A stretch of DNA of 64,000 bases from Lutibacter sp. (GCF_013041805.1 NZ_JABDRI010000015.1:1-64000), one strand, 5' to 3'. Numbered from the stretch's first letter, positions 1 to 9,850 are shown. Made by a program: numbers and translations. The notes: generated by a model not told the origin, from the letters alone.

Positions 1-797
1 TCGTATACGAGGCTCATATACTCTTCTTCATTGTTTATAAGATCGTAATTTGGTAAGGTTCTACTGTTAACAGAAGTTTGAAAATCAAATTCTACAGTAC
101 TTTTACCTGCTTTACCTCTTTTTGTTGTTATTAACACTACACCATTCGCACCTCTAGAACCATAAATAGCTGTTGCAGATGCATCTTTTAAGATTGTTGT
201 TGATGCGATGTCATTAGGGTTAATAGCATTTATATCTCCAGAAAAAGGAACTCCATCAACCACATATAAAGGAGCACTATTACCTTCAATTGAACTAAAA
301 CCTCTAATTCGTATCGTAGCACCTGATCCAGGTCTACCATCTGTTCTCGTAACTGAAACACCTGATGATTCACCGATTAATGCTTGCGCAACGTTTGAAA
401 CTGCCTTTGCATCGATGTTTTCACTATTAACAACACTTGCTGTTCCAGTGAATGATTTTTTAGTTGTTGTTCCATATCCTACAACAACAACTTCTTCAAG
501 TAGGTTGGAGCCTACCATTGTTACATTCATAGTACTGGAAGCACCAACCGTAACTTCTTGAGTAGTCATACCAACGTAGCTAAAGACAACTATATCTCCA
601 TTGCTCGCACTTATGGTAAATTTACCGTCGAAATCTGTTTGTGTACCATTCGAAGTACCTTTAACAATAACATTTACTCCAGGTAATGGACCTGTTTCAT
701 CAGAAACAGTACCTGAAATCGTTTTTTCCTGTGCAAAGGATATTTGCACTAATAACGCTAAAAGTAGCGTTAATAAACCATTAAACTTTGTTTTCAT
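1..797 (-). CDS. SusC/RagA family TonB-linked outer membrane protein, N-terminal part
   Basis: This is the N-terminal 265 codons of a TonB-dependent outer-membrane transporter whose gene runs off the left edge. Reading from the ATG at 797, there is a signal peptide ending near FAQ (residue 22), a carboxypeptidase-D regulatory-like domain (about 23-110, with GPLPGVNVIVKGT and DFDG), and then the TonB plug (about 114 onward, with IRIRGFSSIEG, YVVDGVPF and IYGSRGANGVVLITT). Such proteins import oligosaccharides or peptides together with a SusD lipoprotein. No susD is visible because the gene is cut. Its first 50 residues and 5' leader closely resemble those of the susC at 3711-6935, so the two are paralogs. 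The substrate is unknown. Confidence 0.93.
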   Translation of the reverse strand, partial: MKTKFNGLLTLLLALLVQISFAQEKTISGTVSDETGPLPGVNVIVKGTSNGTQTDFDGKFTISASNGDIVVFSYVGMTTQEVTVGASSTMNVTMVGSNLLEEVVVVGYGTTTKKSFTGTASVVNSENIDAKAVSNVAQALIGESSGVSVTRTDGRPGSGATIRIRGFSSIEGNSAPLYVVDGVPFSGDINAINPNDIASTTILKDASATAIYGSRGANGVVLITTKRGKAGKSTVEFDFQTSVNSRTLPNYDLINNEEEYMSLVY

Positions 798-852
798 TAT
801 ATAATTATTTGAATTAATTTTTTGCTAAAATCTCACCTATTTGTAAGATTTC

Positions 853-860
853 CAAATTTA
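853..860 (-). promoter_or_regulatory. Predicted -7 element of the partial susC
   Basis: On the minus strand this reads TAAATTTG, an exact match to the Bacteroidota -7 consensus TAnnTTTG, 55 bases before the ATG. No clear -33 TTG lies at the usual spacing. Instead, TTAA-containing repeats occupy that zone, which suggests an activator-dependent promoter (inference). Confidence 0.5.
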
Positions 861-863
861 TTT

Positions 864-922
864 CGTTAAAGTCTTAAAATTTTCTTAATTATTTACATTA
901 AACTCTTAAAATATTCTTAAAA
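864..922 (-). repeat. Two imperfect 27-bp direct repeats upstream of the partial susC
   Basis: Units at 864-890 and 896-922 agree at 22 of 27 positions and each holds two CTTAA cores 11 bp apart. The array directly abuts the -7 element. It resembles phased binding sites for a transcription activator. The regulator is not known. Confidence 0.5.
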
Positions 923-990
923 GACTTACACTCTTAGATGAATAGATTGCAACATGGTTGCGTTGAATTCACAATTTTATTTAAAAAACA

Positions 991-1015
991 AAAAGGTTAC
1001 CTAAAAAGGTAACCT
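991..1015 (-). terminator. Intrinsic terminator of the susC-susD-lipoprotein operon
   Basis: An 8-bp inverted repeat AGGTTACC/GGTAACCT with a 6-base loop lies 26 bases after the stop of the lipoprotein gene. On the minus strand it is followed by a T-rich run, so it fits a rho-independent terminator. It separates the operon from the next susC. Confidence 0.8.
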
Positions 1016-1040
1016 CTTTATAAATTTTAAATTAGTTATT

Positions 1041-1955
1041 TTAAGGAGCACAAAGTGCAACTGGTAAATAACCAGCAGCAGTACCAGAGCCCATAGAATA
1101 TACTAATGTTCCGTCAGGAGCAATAATATCCATTTCTATTTCACCCCAATAGTCACCAGGGAAGTACCATAGTGCCTCAAGAGTTCCTTCAGGAATTGTA
1201 ATTGTTGTAGAACCAGAAGAACCATCATTTGGTGTACAATTGAAAGCACTACTATCATATGGACTACATAATCCAAATTCAATTACAGTACCATCATTAA
1301 GTTGTACTTCAACTGGATCTCCAGCATCACCGTTTGTGGTTTGCCATCCATCACCGTAAGAATCTCTCATGTTAATGGTCCAAACACCTGGATATGGAGC
1401 GCATTGAATCACCGTACTATACGCATAAGGCGATGCATAATATGCTGATTGTACACCCACACTAGATTGTGTATTGGTAAATGTTCTACCATCAGTTGTT
1501 TTTAATTCCAGTCTCATTGTAATGATGTCACCACCAGTAAATTCACCTTCTTGAAGTCCTAAAGTAGATAAAGCTTCACCTAAAGTAACAGTTACTGAAA
1601 TAGATGGTAATTGGTTAACTGCACTTGGTGAAAATTCACTAGCACCTATTGATTTTACAAGAGCATCTGCCTTGTTATTGTCAACGCCGTCATTTTGTCT
1701 ATCTATAAAAGATACATATACATCCATTGATTCTAGAAGTCCCCCATAATTTTCATCTTGAGCTTCAACAGATACATTGAATGAACTGTTCATATTCGCC
1801 GAATTGTAATTTGCACCTACAGATAGTGTTCTTAAGAAGGCTCCATATGTGTAGCCATCTTCAACCGTATATATTACATTATCAGGGTCTGAACAACTAA
1901 ATGTTGCCGACAGTACTAATGTAAAGATTAAAAGTTTATTTATTATTTTTTTCAT
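1041..1955 (-). CDS. Surface lipoprotein of a SusCD operon, unknown function
   Basis: This 304-residue lipoprotein has an N-terminal signal ending at Cys21, followed by acidic residues (CSDPDN), which in Bacteroidota often mark export to the cell surface. It is the third gene of the operon, 14 bases after susD. That is the position usually taken by a SusE/SusF-like or other accessory surface binding protein. The C-terminal third has a DSYGDGW motif, common in secreted proteins of marine bacteria, and several cysteines (CAPYPG, CSPYD, CTPND, final CAP) that may form disulfides. I do not recognise a catalytic domain. A role in capturing the substrate of the neighbouring transporter is inferred from position only. 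Confidence 0.8.
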   Translation of the reverse strand: MKKIINKLLIFTLVLSATFSCSDPDNVIYTVEDGYTYGAFLRTLSVGANYNSANMNSSFNVSVEAQDENYGGLLESMDVYVSFIDRQNDGVDNNKADALVKSIGASEFSPSAVNQLPSISVTVTLGEALSTLGLQEGEFTGGDIITMRLELKTTDGRTFTNTQSSVGVQSAYYASPYAYSTVIQCAPYPGVWTINMRDSYGDGWQTTNGDAGDPVEVQLNDGTVIEFGLCSPYDSSAFNCTPNDGSSGSTTITIPEGTLEALWYFPGDYWGEIEMDIIAPDGTLVYSMGSGTAAGYLPVALCAP

Positions 1956-1969
1956 TTTTCTTGTGTTAT

Positions 1970-3685
1970 TTAGTTAGAAACAGGGAATCCAGGTGATGCA
2001 GGATTCGTATCCCAAAATACTTGAACATCTATTCCGCTTTTTTGTGTCGCATTTGAATTTGTATTGGCGTAATTAGCAGGATAGAAGAATGATCTTATAA
2101 ATGTTCCTGGATTTGGTTCTAAGTTTGGTTGTAATGTAGTAGGATACCCAGTTCTTCTGTAGAAGTTGTAAGCATCAATACCGTTACCATACGTAGCTAC
2201 AAAATACTGCATCGCCATAATGTTCATTTTGTCTTCATTGCTTCCGCTATCCCAATCAGCTTCAAGGTCCATTTTAAACCAGTCGATATAATCAGATTCT
2301 AAAGCTAAAGCTGGTCCACCATCAAATGTTCCAAATATCCAGTTGAATCGTTCTGATTTAGCTGTAAAATTTGTTACTTTATCAATTGATAAATCAATTC
2401 CTTCAAATATGGAGGTTTTTGCATCACCAGTAGCACCACTTATCATTTGAGTTTCAGCAATCATAAATTTCACCCAAGATGCCTGCATCACAGGAGTAAT
2501 TCCATTACCACCATTACCATCACCGTTAACCTGACCTTCATATGTTAAATCATCTAAGGCACCTCCAGCAGGATATACTCCGGCTAAGGCTCTTAAGAAT
2601 CCATCTGGTGGAATACCTGAGTTGTTTCCATGGTCTCTACCCCACCATCCTTTAGCAACACCACAATAAGTGAAATCACCTTGAACATAATGTACAGGAG
2701 CAAAAGCTGCACTACAATCTAATGCTTCTTGGTTTGTTGGAGCACCACCTTGTCCCGGTGTTGCACTTACTTGTCTATAGAAATAGTATAATGTACGAAT
2801 GTCAAAGTTTAAAGGGTCAGAGTATGCTCCTTCATTTTTTCCAGTCATATAATCCATTAGAGAGTTTGACATATAGTCGTCTCCACCTGTTGGCGTATAA
2901 CTTCCAGAATATCTAGGATGACGTGTATCTGGTTGCACTTCATTCTTTCCCCAAGTAAACTCGAAGTTGTCAGAATTTGAGCTAATATAGTCACCTGAAG
3001 CAACAATAGCATTGAAACTGCTAACTGCACTTCCATCAACTAGTCTTGTAGTCATATATGCTTTCATTTTAAGCGTATTTGCTACTTTTATCCATTTATC
3101 CCAGTCTCCATCATAATAGAAATCTATTTCAGGTTCTGCTAAGGCATCTGCACTAAAATTAGCAATTGCTTCATCAAGTAATGCAATTGCTGCAGCATAA
3201 ATACTAGCTCCTGAATCGGCAGTTGGATTTAAGTTGTCAGCACCTGCTAAAGCTTCGGTATAAGGTACATCACCAAAAAAGTCTACTAAGGTCATCATAG
3301 TATAAGCTTGAAAAACTTGCCCCATACCAACGTGGTAGTTTAATCCAGAGTCTACAGATAACGTGTTCATAACTTTAATATCCTGCATCATACTTTGATA
3401 AGCAGTTGTCCATACGCCGTCAAAACCGGCAGGTGAATAGGCACTAGTATAATCTCTACCAGCCATATAGTCAATACGTGTCAATTCTGCACCTCTTCTA
3501 CCAAAGGTTTCAACAAACCTCGCAAAGTCTTCTTGAATTGAATTCATGAAGAAATCCGGATTAGCTTGCTCTGGCGAAAGTGCATTTGGATTTTGAGTAA
3601 TATCCAACTCAGTTGTTTCACACGAGCCTAAAACTAGGACTCCGCAAAATAACATAAGCTTTAATAATTTTGATATTTTTTTCAT
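1970..3685 (-). CDS. SusD/RagB family nutrient-binding outer membrane lipoprotein
   Basis: This 571-residue protein has a lipoprotein signal (Cys22 in LGSCETTELD) and the typical start of the SusD-like_2 subgroup (ITQNPNALSPEQANPDFFMNS, about residues 28-48). A helical TPR-like region follows (QAYTMMTLVDFFGDVPYTEAL). SusD proteins cap the SusC barrel from outside and deliver substrate to it. The gene lies 25 bases after its partner susC (3711-6935) and 14 bases before a lipoprotein gene, so the three form one operon. The subgroup resembles RagB-like proteins that bind varied nutrients, so the ligand need not be a sugar. Confidence 0.92.
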   Translation of the reverse strand: MKKISKLLKLMLFCGVLVLGSCETTELDITQNPNALSPEQANPDFFMNSIQEDFARFVETFGRRGAELTRIDYMAGRDYTSAYSPAGFDGVWTTAYQSMMQDIKVMNTLSVDSGLNYHVGMGQVFQAYTMMTLVDFFGDVPYTEALAGADNLNPTADSGASIYAAAIALLDEAIANFSADALAEPEIDFYYDGDWDKWIKVANTLKMKAYMTTRLVDGSAVSSFNAIVASGDYISSNSDNFEFTWGKNEVQPDTRHPRYSGSYTPTGGDDYMSNSLMDYMTGKNEGAYSDPLNFDIRTLYYFYRQVSATPGQGGAPTNQEALDCSAAFAPVHYVQGDFTYCGVAKGWWGRDHGNNSGIPPDGFLRALAGVYPAGGALDDLTYEGQVNGDGNGGNGITPVMQASWVKFMIAETQMISGATGDAKTSIFEGIDLSIDKVTNFTAKSERFNWIFGTFDGGPALALESDYIDWFKMDLEADWDSGSNEDKMNIMAMQYFVATYGNGIDAYNFYRRTGYPTTLQPNLEPNPGTFIRSFFYPANYANTNSNATQKSGIDVQVFWDTNPASPGFPVSN

Positions 3686-3710
3686 AATATAAATTCTTTA
3701 TTTAATTAAT

Positions 3711-6700
3711 TTAGAAAGAAGCTTTGATACTTACACCATATCTTCTTGCACTTGGTCCATTTAAATATTCAAAACCTGAACCATTACCTACACCTAATCC
3801 AGCTACGTTTGGATCGAAGTTTGAATTTTTAGGCATGTTAGGAGCAAGGAACCATAAGTTATTTCCTGTAAAGGTAATGCTTAAAGAACCGAAAGGAGTT
3901 TTGTCTAAAGCAGATGATGGAAGTCTATAGCTTAAAGATAATTCTTGTAAACGATATACAGTAGCATCGTAAATTAACATTTCATCTGGTCCGTAAAGCA
4001 CGTTATCAAAATAATAACCTGCATTTGAAATTTGTACAGTGTTTGCTTCTCCAGTTGATTGTTGAATACCTGGCAGGATAAATGAATTAGTTCTATCAAC
4101 ACCTTCACCATTAATAACACCTCTACCTAATAAAGTAGCAGGGGTCATTGAATACATATCTCCTCCTTCAGTCCAGCTAAATAAGAAACTTAGTGAGAAA
4201 TTTTTGTAAGATAATGAGTTCGCAACGTTTAACATAAAATCGGGATTTGCATCTCCAATAATATTATTTCCATTTTCAAATACATAGTTACCAGCAGCGT
4301 TCACCAATAAGTTTCCATTATCATCACGTTGTATAGCAGTACCAATAATAGTATTTAATGATTCACCTTTAATGGCAGCATTCCCTAAGTTGGAAAAACC
4401 AGCATACACAACAATATCTGTATCTAAACCTAAATCTGTAACAATTGCTTCATTGGTAGTCCAGTTTAAATTTGTACTCCAATTGAATCCATCACTATCA
4501 TTTTTAAACCAATCGTAGGTTGCATCAATTTCAATACCATCATTTTTAACTTCCCCAACATTTGTTTGAGTTGAAGTAAATCCTGTTGATGGATCCAAAG
4601 GTCTAGCAACAATTAAGTCTTTTGTTTTTCTTGAATACAATGATGCATCAAGCGTTAATCTGTTATTGAACATTCTTGTTTCAATACCAAATTCAATTTC
4701 ATCAATACGTTCTGGTTTTAGATCAGGATTTCCTAATAAGCTACCGGTTGTATTTGTTACTACATCCACACCTTCAGCATCTTGAAAATCTTGAGTATCT
4801 AGGTTTAACGTGGCTGCAATAGGATATCCCGTTGGGAAGTTTGCAGAAGTACCGTAACCTGCTCTAAGTTTTAAGTAGTTTACCGTGTTGTTTTCTCTAA
4901 GGGCTTCTATGATTTTAGAAGGTAAGAAAGAGACACTTGCTGATGGATACCCAATAGATCTGTTCTCAGCAGATAGATTTGATACCCAGTCATTACGACC
5001 CGCTAACGTTAAATATAAGTAGTCTTGGTAACCAACTTCTGCTTGTGCATAAGCTCCAAGAATATTTCTTTCTTCAAAATATTGAATTTCATCTTGTACC
5101 GCGAAGTTAAAATGTCTTAATACGCCAAAAACTTGTTGTCCTGTACTTCCTACACCATTTCTATCATATACATCACGTCTTGAAGTTGCTCCAACAGAGA
5201 ATGAAATATCTAAATCATCATTGATATCATAGTTACCATTAATGGTAAAGTTGTGGTCATCAATAGTATTAGTGTTATTCCAAGTTTGGTATACACCAGA
5301 TTGGTTGGCAACACTACCTGTTTTACCACCTTTTTGAGAGTAGTTTACGTTGTTCTCACTATAAACGTCAAATCCATATCTATACGTTAAGTTAAGATTG
5401 TCGTTCAATTCATATAATAAAGATAAACCACCAAATACTCTGTGAGTTCTTTGTTCGTTACCAGCATTATTTACTGTCCATAGTGGGTGCTGAATACTGT
5501 TGTCTTGTCTGTAGTAAACAGATTCTCCAGTTACTGGATTTTGGTAAGGTAAGCCCATTAAATCAACACTTCGAGGTGTGTAAAATAAGTTTCCAAAAAT
5601 AGAAGCGTTTTCCCCACTAACATTACTACCGTAACTTGCAGCTACAGGAGGTGTTTTGAAGTTAGTATTGGTATAATTCATGGTTCCATTTACCGTAAAC
5701 TTGTTAGAAAGTTTTGCGTTTCCCCCAACACTAAACGTGTTACGAGATAAATGGTTACCAGGCGTAAAACCTTGGTCATCTAAACTACCATAGTTTACGT
5801 TATAAGCAATATCACCATCAGATGATGCGCCACGAACGTTTACACTATTACTTTTAATAACCCCTGTTCTAAAGAAATCTTGAACACTATTATAAGGTTT
5901 CCAGTCATAACGTGCACCAGCAAATTCTGGAAATGCTGCAGGAATTCCTGTAGCTGCTCCTGCTGTAGAGAATGGATGTGCTAATGTACCATTTTCATCA
6001 AATGAAGCATCATTACCCCAACCTGCAGGACCACCTTGCTCAAAAGAAGGCCCCCAGTTACTAAAGAACCAACCAAAAGCTTGGTCAAAACCACCACCAA
6101 ATTCATCTTGGTAGTTTGGCATTGAAGCTATTTCGTTCGCAAACAGTGAACTTTGTACAGTTATTTCGGTCTTTTTAGCACCACCACCTTTTGCAGAACC
6201 AGATTTAGTTGTGATTAAAACCACACCATTTCTTCCTTGTGTTCCATAAAGTGTTGCTGCAGCAAGACCTTTTAATACGTTTACACTTTCAATGTTGTTT
6301 GGATCAAGATCTAAGAAACGACTAGAACCATTGTTACCATCTACGAAATCACCTTGAGCATTTGTATCACTACTAAATGGCACACCATCAACAATAAATA
6401 ACGGTTGGTTACTACCACTAAAAGAGTTCATACCACGAATAATGATACTTGTACCAGATCCTGACATACCACTTTGTTGCTGGATTTTCACACCAGATGC
6501 TTTCCCGTTTAATACACGAGCAATATCTCCTTCAGATTTTTCTTGAATATCTTCAGAGCTTACATTTGAAACAGCATAACCTAAGGCCTGCTTTTCTCTT
6601 TTAATACCAAGCCCAGTTACTACAACTTCTTCTAGGGCTTGTGCGTCTTCTGTCATAACAACATCTATTACGCTAGAAGCTCCTACTGTTTTTTCAACGG

Positions 6701-6935
6701 ATTGCATACCCATAAAACTATACTGAAGCACAGCTCCTGTATTTGCTTTAATTGAATAATTTCCATCGAAATCTGATTGAGTACCTACACTAGTACCCTT
6801 TACTACAACTGTTACTCCAGGTAAAGGTCCGCTTGCATCGGAAATTTTCCCTGTAACAGTTTTTTCTTGTGCAAATGTAATTTGCACGACTAACGCTAAT
6901 AGTAGCGTTAAAAAACCATCAAATTTTGTTCTCAT
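3711..6935 (-). CDS. SusC/RagA family TonB-linked outer membrane protein
   Basis: This complete 1074-residue transporter starts with a signal peptide (to VQITFAQ, about residue 22). A carboxypeptidase-D regulatory-like domain follows (about 23-110; GPLPGVTVVVKGTS, DFDGNYS), then a plug domain (about 115-240; FIVDGVPF, LYGTQGRNGVVLITT) and a 22-strand beta barrel ending in aromatic Phe. Energy comes from TonB-ExbBD through the N-terminal segment. It heads an operon with susD and a lipoprotein gene. The gene has no exact -7 consensus, but AATATTTG at 6990-6997 occupies the same position as in the neighbouring susC. The imported substrate cannot be told from sequence. Confidence 0.95.
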   Translation of the reverse strand: MRTKFDGFLTLLLALVVQITFAQEKTVTGKISDASGPLPGVTVVVKGTSVGTQSDFDGNYSIKANTGAVLQYSFMGMQSVEKTVGASSVIDVVMTEDAQALEEVVVTGLGIKREKQALGYAVSNVSSEDIQEKSEGDIARVLNGKASGVKIQQQSGMSGSGTSIIIRGMNSFSGSNQPLFIVDGVPFSSDTNAQGDFVDGNNGSSRFLDLDPNNIESVNVLKGLAAATLYGTQGRNGVVLITTKSGSAKGGGAKKTEITVQSSLFANEIASMPNYQDEFGGGFDQAFGWFFSNWGPSFEQGGPAGWGNDASFDENGTLAHPFSTAGAATGIPAAFPEFAGARYDWKPYNSVQDFFRTGVIKSNSVNVRGASSDGDIAYNVNYGSLDDQGFTPGNHLSRNTFSVGGNAKLSNKFTVNGTMNYTNTNFKTPPVAASYGSNVSGENASIFGNLFYTPRSVDLMGLPYQNPVTGESVYYRQDNSIQHPLWTVNNAGNEQRTHRVFGGLSLLYELNDNLNLTYRYGFDVYSENNVNYSQKGGKTGSVANQSGVYQTWNNTNTIDDHNFTINGNYDINDDLDISFSVGATSRRDVYDRNGVGSTGQQVFGVLRHFNFAVQDEIQYFEERNILGAYAQAEVGYQDYLYLTLAGRNDWVSNLSAENRSIGYPSASVSFLPSKIIEALRENNTVNYLKLRAGYGTSANFPTGYPIAATLNLDTQDFQDAEGVDVVTNTTGSLLGNPDLKPERIDEIEFGIETRMFNNRLTLDASLYSRKTKDLIVARPLDPSTGFTSTQTNVGEVKNDGIEIDATYDWFKNDSDGFNWSTNLNWTTNEAIVTDLGLDTDIVVYAGFSNLGNAAIKGESLNTIIGTAIQRDDNGNLLVNAAGNYVFENGNNIIGDANPDFMLNVANSLSYKNFSLSFLFSWTEGGDMYSMTPATLLGRGVINGEGVDRTNSFILPGIQQSTGEANTVQISNAGYYFDNVLYGPDEMLIYDATVYRLQELSLSYRLPSSALDKTPFGSLSITFTGNNLWFLAPNMPKNSNFDPNVAGLGVGNGSGFEYLNGPSARRYGVSIKASF

Positions 6936-6989
6936 TATATAATTATTTGAATTAATTGCGGTAAAAATCTGGTATTATTTGCTATAATC

Positions 6990-7038
6990 CAAATATTTTG
7001 TTAAAAAATAGTTAACTTATGTTAAAATATGTTAAAAT
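6990..7038 (-). promoter_or_regulatory. Promoter region with four phased GTTAA repeats upstream of susC
   Basis: On the given strand GTTAA occurs at 7000, 7011, 7021 and 7031, that is every 10-11 bp or one helical turn, and ends 3 bp from a near-consensus -7 element (AATATTTG on the minus strand, 6990-6997). The spacing to the start codon (54 bases) matches that in the neighbouring susC (55 bases). Binding sites for an activator are inferred. Confidence 0.45.
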
Positions 7039-7119
7039 AGCATATTTTATATTTTGTATAAATAGATAGATTTTACACTCTTAGTAGCTGCTTTTAGGGT
7101 TTTAAATCGTTTTGGGTAC

Positions 7120-8799
7120 TTAAAACGGAAAAGTTATTTTAACATGTATTCTTGAATTTTTAACATTGAAAGAGGTGCCTTCATTTTTTCCAATGGCATA
7201 GCTTATATTTAAAACACTATTTGTTGATGCAATTGAATAGCCAAGTCCAACACCGAATAGCAATGATGTTTTATTAAATATTTCATCTTGAATCACTGCC
7301 ATATCGGTTATGGAATAAAGAAAGGTTTCTTTATTAGTATAGTACTGATATTCAATATTAGTAATTGAATATTTTGAAGTGAAAATACTTTGCTCATCAA
7401 AACCTCTTATTGTATTTACTCCGCCAATTCTATAGAGTTCATTTTGAAATAAGTTTTTACCCATAAGCAATTCGCTTTTGTTTTTCAATAGAATAGATTG
7501 TTTTTGATTTAATTCAAAAAGGTACTCGGCAGAAAGCTTTATTTTTTCTTGATTGTTTTTAGTTGAGTTATTTATTCTTTCTCCTCGCAGGTATTCAAAA
7601 TTTAGGTGTTGATCTGTGTTTTTGGAACTGCTCAACAATTTATGATTGAATGAAAGTCCAATAAAAGTGCTTTTAAACTCAGAAATATTTAAAAGTGTGT
7701 TAGCATTTGAAGTTGTATTTGATTTTTCATTACTGTAAATTGTATTGATACTATTGCTCTTATTTAGATTGAAATTAACTTGTAAAAGTGATTTGGTATT
7801 TACAAAGGAGGAGTCTTGTTTTAAAATTGAGAATTCGCCTAATGTGCTAAACTTTGTATTAAACAAATATGGATTTTCAATTTTTAGATGTAAAGTTTCT
7901 GTATCATCACCATTATTTTTCCAATTTAAACCAAAAGATTCTCCTTTGTCAAATAAGTTGTTTAAGTTTAAATTTAAAAAACCATTAAAAACAAGTTTAT
8001 TTGTATTTTGTTGATTTGAAAAACCAATAATCCCATCAAATGAGCTTAGTGCTTTTTTTTCTACATATATATATAGTGATGTTGAATCCTTTGTAAATAA
8101 TACTTCAGGTTTCTTTAGTTGCGATATGAAAGGAATAGTATTTAAAGATGCATGTACTGCTTTAATCGTGTTCAAATTAAATATCGATTTTCTTTTTAAG
8201 CCAAGATGGTGTTTGATGTATTTTTTAGGAAATTGATCATAGCCTTTAATAACTATTTGGTTGATTATTCTTTTAGGTGAGATATTCAAGTCTAACTCGG
8301 CAATTATGTTATTATCGTGTTGTTTTAAATGAACCAATGAGGCATTTGAAAATGACGCTCCAGTATTTTCGAAATGATTGACTAAGGTATTTAGTACGAA
8401 TTCAATTCTATCTGTTTGTATTTCAAAAACAGTATCATTATAAGTTGTGCTTATCTTCTTTAAAAGTTTATCCTTTATAGAATTGCGTTGGTAATAAATT
8501 AATACGTTATCAATCTTATTGTTTAAATGAAATTCACAATTAAAAATGGTGTCATTTTGAGATAATGAATAACTGTTATTAATATATCCTTTAAGTGCTA
8601 GTTTTTTTGAAAATATATCAATCTCGTTTATAATATTTTCCTTTGCATGATGCTTTTCCACATAGTTTAAAGATTCAAGAATACTAGAATTGATTGAATC
8701 ATTTGCACGTATATTCAAGGTATAACTTTGAGCATAGATTGATGTCAAAGAAGTTATAGATAATAACAGAAAGAAAATGTGCTTAAAAACTGTTTTCAA
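7120..8799 (-). CDS. Omp85-family outer membrane protein (TamA/BamA-like)
   Basis: This 559-residue protein has a signal peptide (to SIYAQ, about residue 24), POTRA-like repeats (clearest at about 185-255, INQIVIKGYDQFPKKYI) and a C-terminal beta barrel from about residue 256 that ends in Phe. It carries the conserved loop-6 motif RGF within IGGVNTIRGFDEQ. Omp85 proteins insert or translocate proteins, or export other molecules, at the outer membrane. The barrel is full length but the POTRA region is short, so it is closer to TamA or a ShlB-like protein than to the essential BamA. The start codon is TTG, because the frame has a TAG just upstream and no nearby ATG. It is transcribed divergently from rpsL. 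The substrate is unknown. Confidence 0.8.
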   Translation of the reverse strand: MKTVFKHIFFLLLSITSLTSIYAQSYTLNIRANDSINSSILESLNYVEKHHAKENIINEIDIFSKKLALKGYINNSYSLSQNDTIFNCEFHLNNKIDNVLIYYQRNSIKDKLLKKISTTYNDTVFEIQTDRIEFVLNTLVNHFENTGASFSNASLVHLKQHDNNIIAELDLNISPKRIINQIVIKGYDQFPKKYIKHHLGLKRKSIFNLNTIKAVHASLNTIPFISQLKKPEVLFTKDSTSLYIYVEKKALSSFDGIIGFSNQQNTNKLVFNGFLNLNLNNLFDKGESFGLNWKNNGDDTETLHLKIENPYLFNTKFSTLGEFSILKQDSSFVNTKSLLQVNFNLNKSNSINTIYSNEKSNTTSNANTLLNISEFKSTFIGLSFNHKLLSSSKNTDQHLNFEYLRGERINNSTKNNQEKIKLSAEYLFELNQKQSILLKNKSELLMGKNLFQNELYRIGGVNTIRGFDEQSIFTSKYSITNIEYQYYTNKETFLYSITDMAVIQDEIFNKTSLLFGVGLGYSIASTNSVLNISYAIGKNEGTSFNVKNSRIHVKITFPF

Positions 8800-8875
8800 A
8801 ACGCTCTAATTTCGGTTGTCAATATACGAGATATATATGTTGTAAAAATCATTTAAAAAATAAAATATAATCATA

Positions 8876-8907
8876 TTTGAAAAAGAGAAAAATATTTGTA
8901 CATTTGC
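8876..8907 (+). promoter_or_regulatory. Promoter of the rpsL-led ribosomal protein run
   Basis: TTTG at 8876-8879, a 20-base spacer and TACATTTG at 8900-8907 match the Bacteroidota consensus TTTG-N19/21-TAnnTTTG. The leader to the rpsL ATG is about 50 bases. This is the strongest promoter candidate for the str genes. Confidence 0.8.
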
Positions 8908-8962
8908 AAACTCTTTGAAAAGAGCTAAACAATTAAAAAGTAATAAATAAGAAGATTTTAGT

Positions 8963-9337
8963 ATGCCAACAATTTCGCAATTAGTACGAAAAGGAAGAAC
9001 CAAAATAACTAAGAAGAGTAAATCGGCTGCTTTAAATTCATGTCCTCAAAGAAGAGGGGTATGTACACGTGTTTATACTACAACACCTAAAAAACCTAAC
9101 TCTGCAATGCGTAAAGTTGCAAGGGTAAGATTAACAAATGGTAATGAAGTAAATGCATACATTCCTGGAGAAGGACATAATTTACAAGAGCACTCGATAG
9201 TATTAGTTAGAGGTGGAAGGGTTAAAGATTTACCAGGAGTTAGGTATCATATTGTTCGTGGAGCATTAGATACTGCAGGTGTTGATGGAAGAACACAACG
9301 CCGCTCTAAATATGGTACAAAAGCACCTAAAAAGTAA
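8963..9337 (+). CDS. rpsL: 30S ribosomal protein uS12
   Basis: This 124-residue protein sits at the decoding centre of the 30S subunit. The family signature [12 protein letters not shown] (residues 40-51) and the conserved [10 protein letters not shown] loop are present. The lysines of the first motif, where streptomycin-resistance substitutions arise in other bacteria, are the usual ones. It is the first gene of the long ribosomal run, 24 bases before rpsG. Confidence 0.98.
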   Translation: MPTISQLVRKGRTKITKKSKSAALNSCPQRRGVCTRVYTTTPKKPNSAMRKVARVRLTNGNEVNAYIPGEGHNLQEHSIVLVRGGRVKDLPGVRYHIVRGALDTAGVDGRTQRRSKYGTKAPKK

Positions 9338-9361
9338 TTTTAAAAACTTTAATGTAAAGAC

Positions 9362-9838
9362 ATGAGAAAAAGAGCAGCGAAAAAAAGAGTGCTTTTACCA
9401 GATCCAAAATTTAACGATCAGTTAGTTACGCGTTTTGTGAACAACTTAATGTGGGCGGGTAAGAAATCAGTAGCTTTTAAAGTATTTTACGATGCGTTAG
9501 ACATTGTAGATCAGAAAAAACAAGATGAAGAAAAATCAGCATTAGAAATTTGGAAAGATGCATTGAGTAATGTAATGCCACAGGTTGAGGTTCGTAGCCG
9601 AAGAGTTGGAGGAGCAACATTTCAAATTCCATCACAAATTAGACCAGACCGTAAGGTGTCTATTGCAATTAAATGGTTAATTTCTTATTCAAGAAAAAGA
9701 AACGAAAAATCAATGGCTCAGCGTTTAGCTGCTGAGGTGTTAGCTGCTGCTAAAGAAGAAGGAGCTGCAGTTAAGAAAAGAATTGATGTTCATAAAATGG
9801 CTGATGCTAATAAAGCATTCTCTCACCTAAGATTTTAA
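9362..9838 (+). CDS. rpsG: 30S ribosomal protein uS7
   Basis: This 158-residue protein nucleates assembly of the 30S head and contacts E-site tRNA. It starts with MRKRAAKKR and carries the conserved helix segment [16 protein letters not shown] and the basic [11 protein letters not shown] stretch. Its length is normal. It lies between rpsL and fusA, with 12 bases to fusA, as in the classic str operon. Confidence 0.98.
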   Translation: MRKRAAKKRVLLPDPKFNDQLVTRFVNNLMWAGKKSVAFKVFYDALDIVDQKKQDEEKSALEIWKDALSNVMPQVEVRSRRVGGATFQIPSQIRPDRKVSIAIKWLISYSRKRNEKSMAQRLAAEVLAAAKEEGAAVKKRIDVHKMADANKAFSHLRF

Positions 9839-9850
9839 TTATAGTTAGAA

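Noticed and set aside
208-804. Open frames on the plus strand at the left end
   Set aside because: They are antisense to the susC coding frame, which shows a clear signal peptide, regulatory-like domain and plug.
8800-8962. tRNA or small RNA genes in the intergenic gaps
   Set aside because: No cloverleaf, no CCA end and no structured RNA was found here or in the other gaps, apart from the leaders reported.
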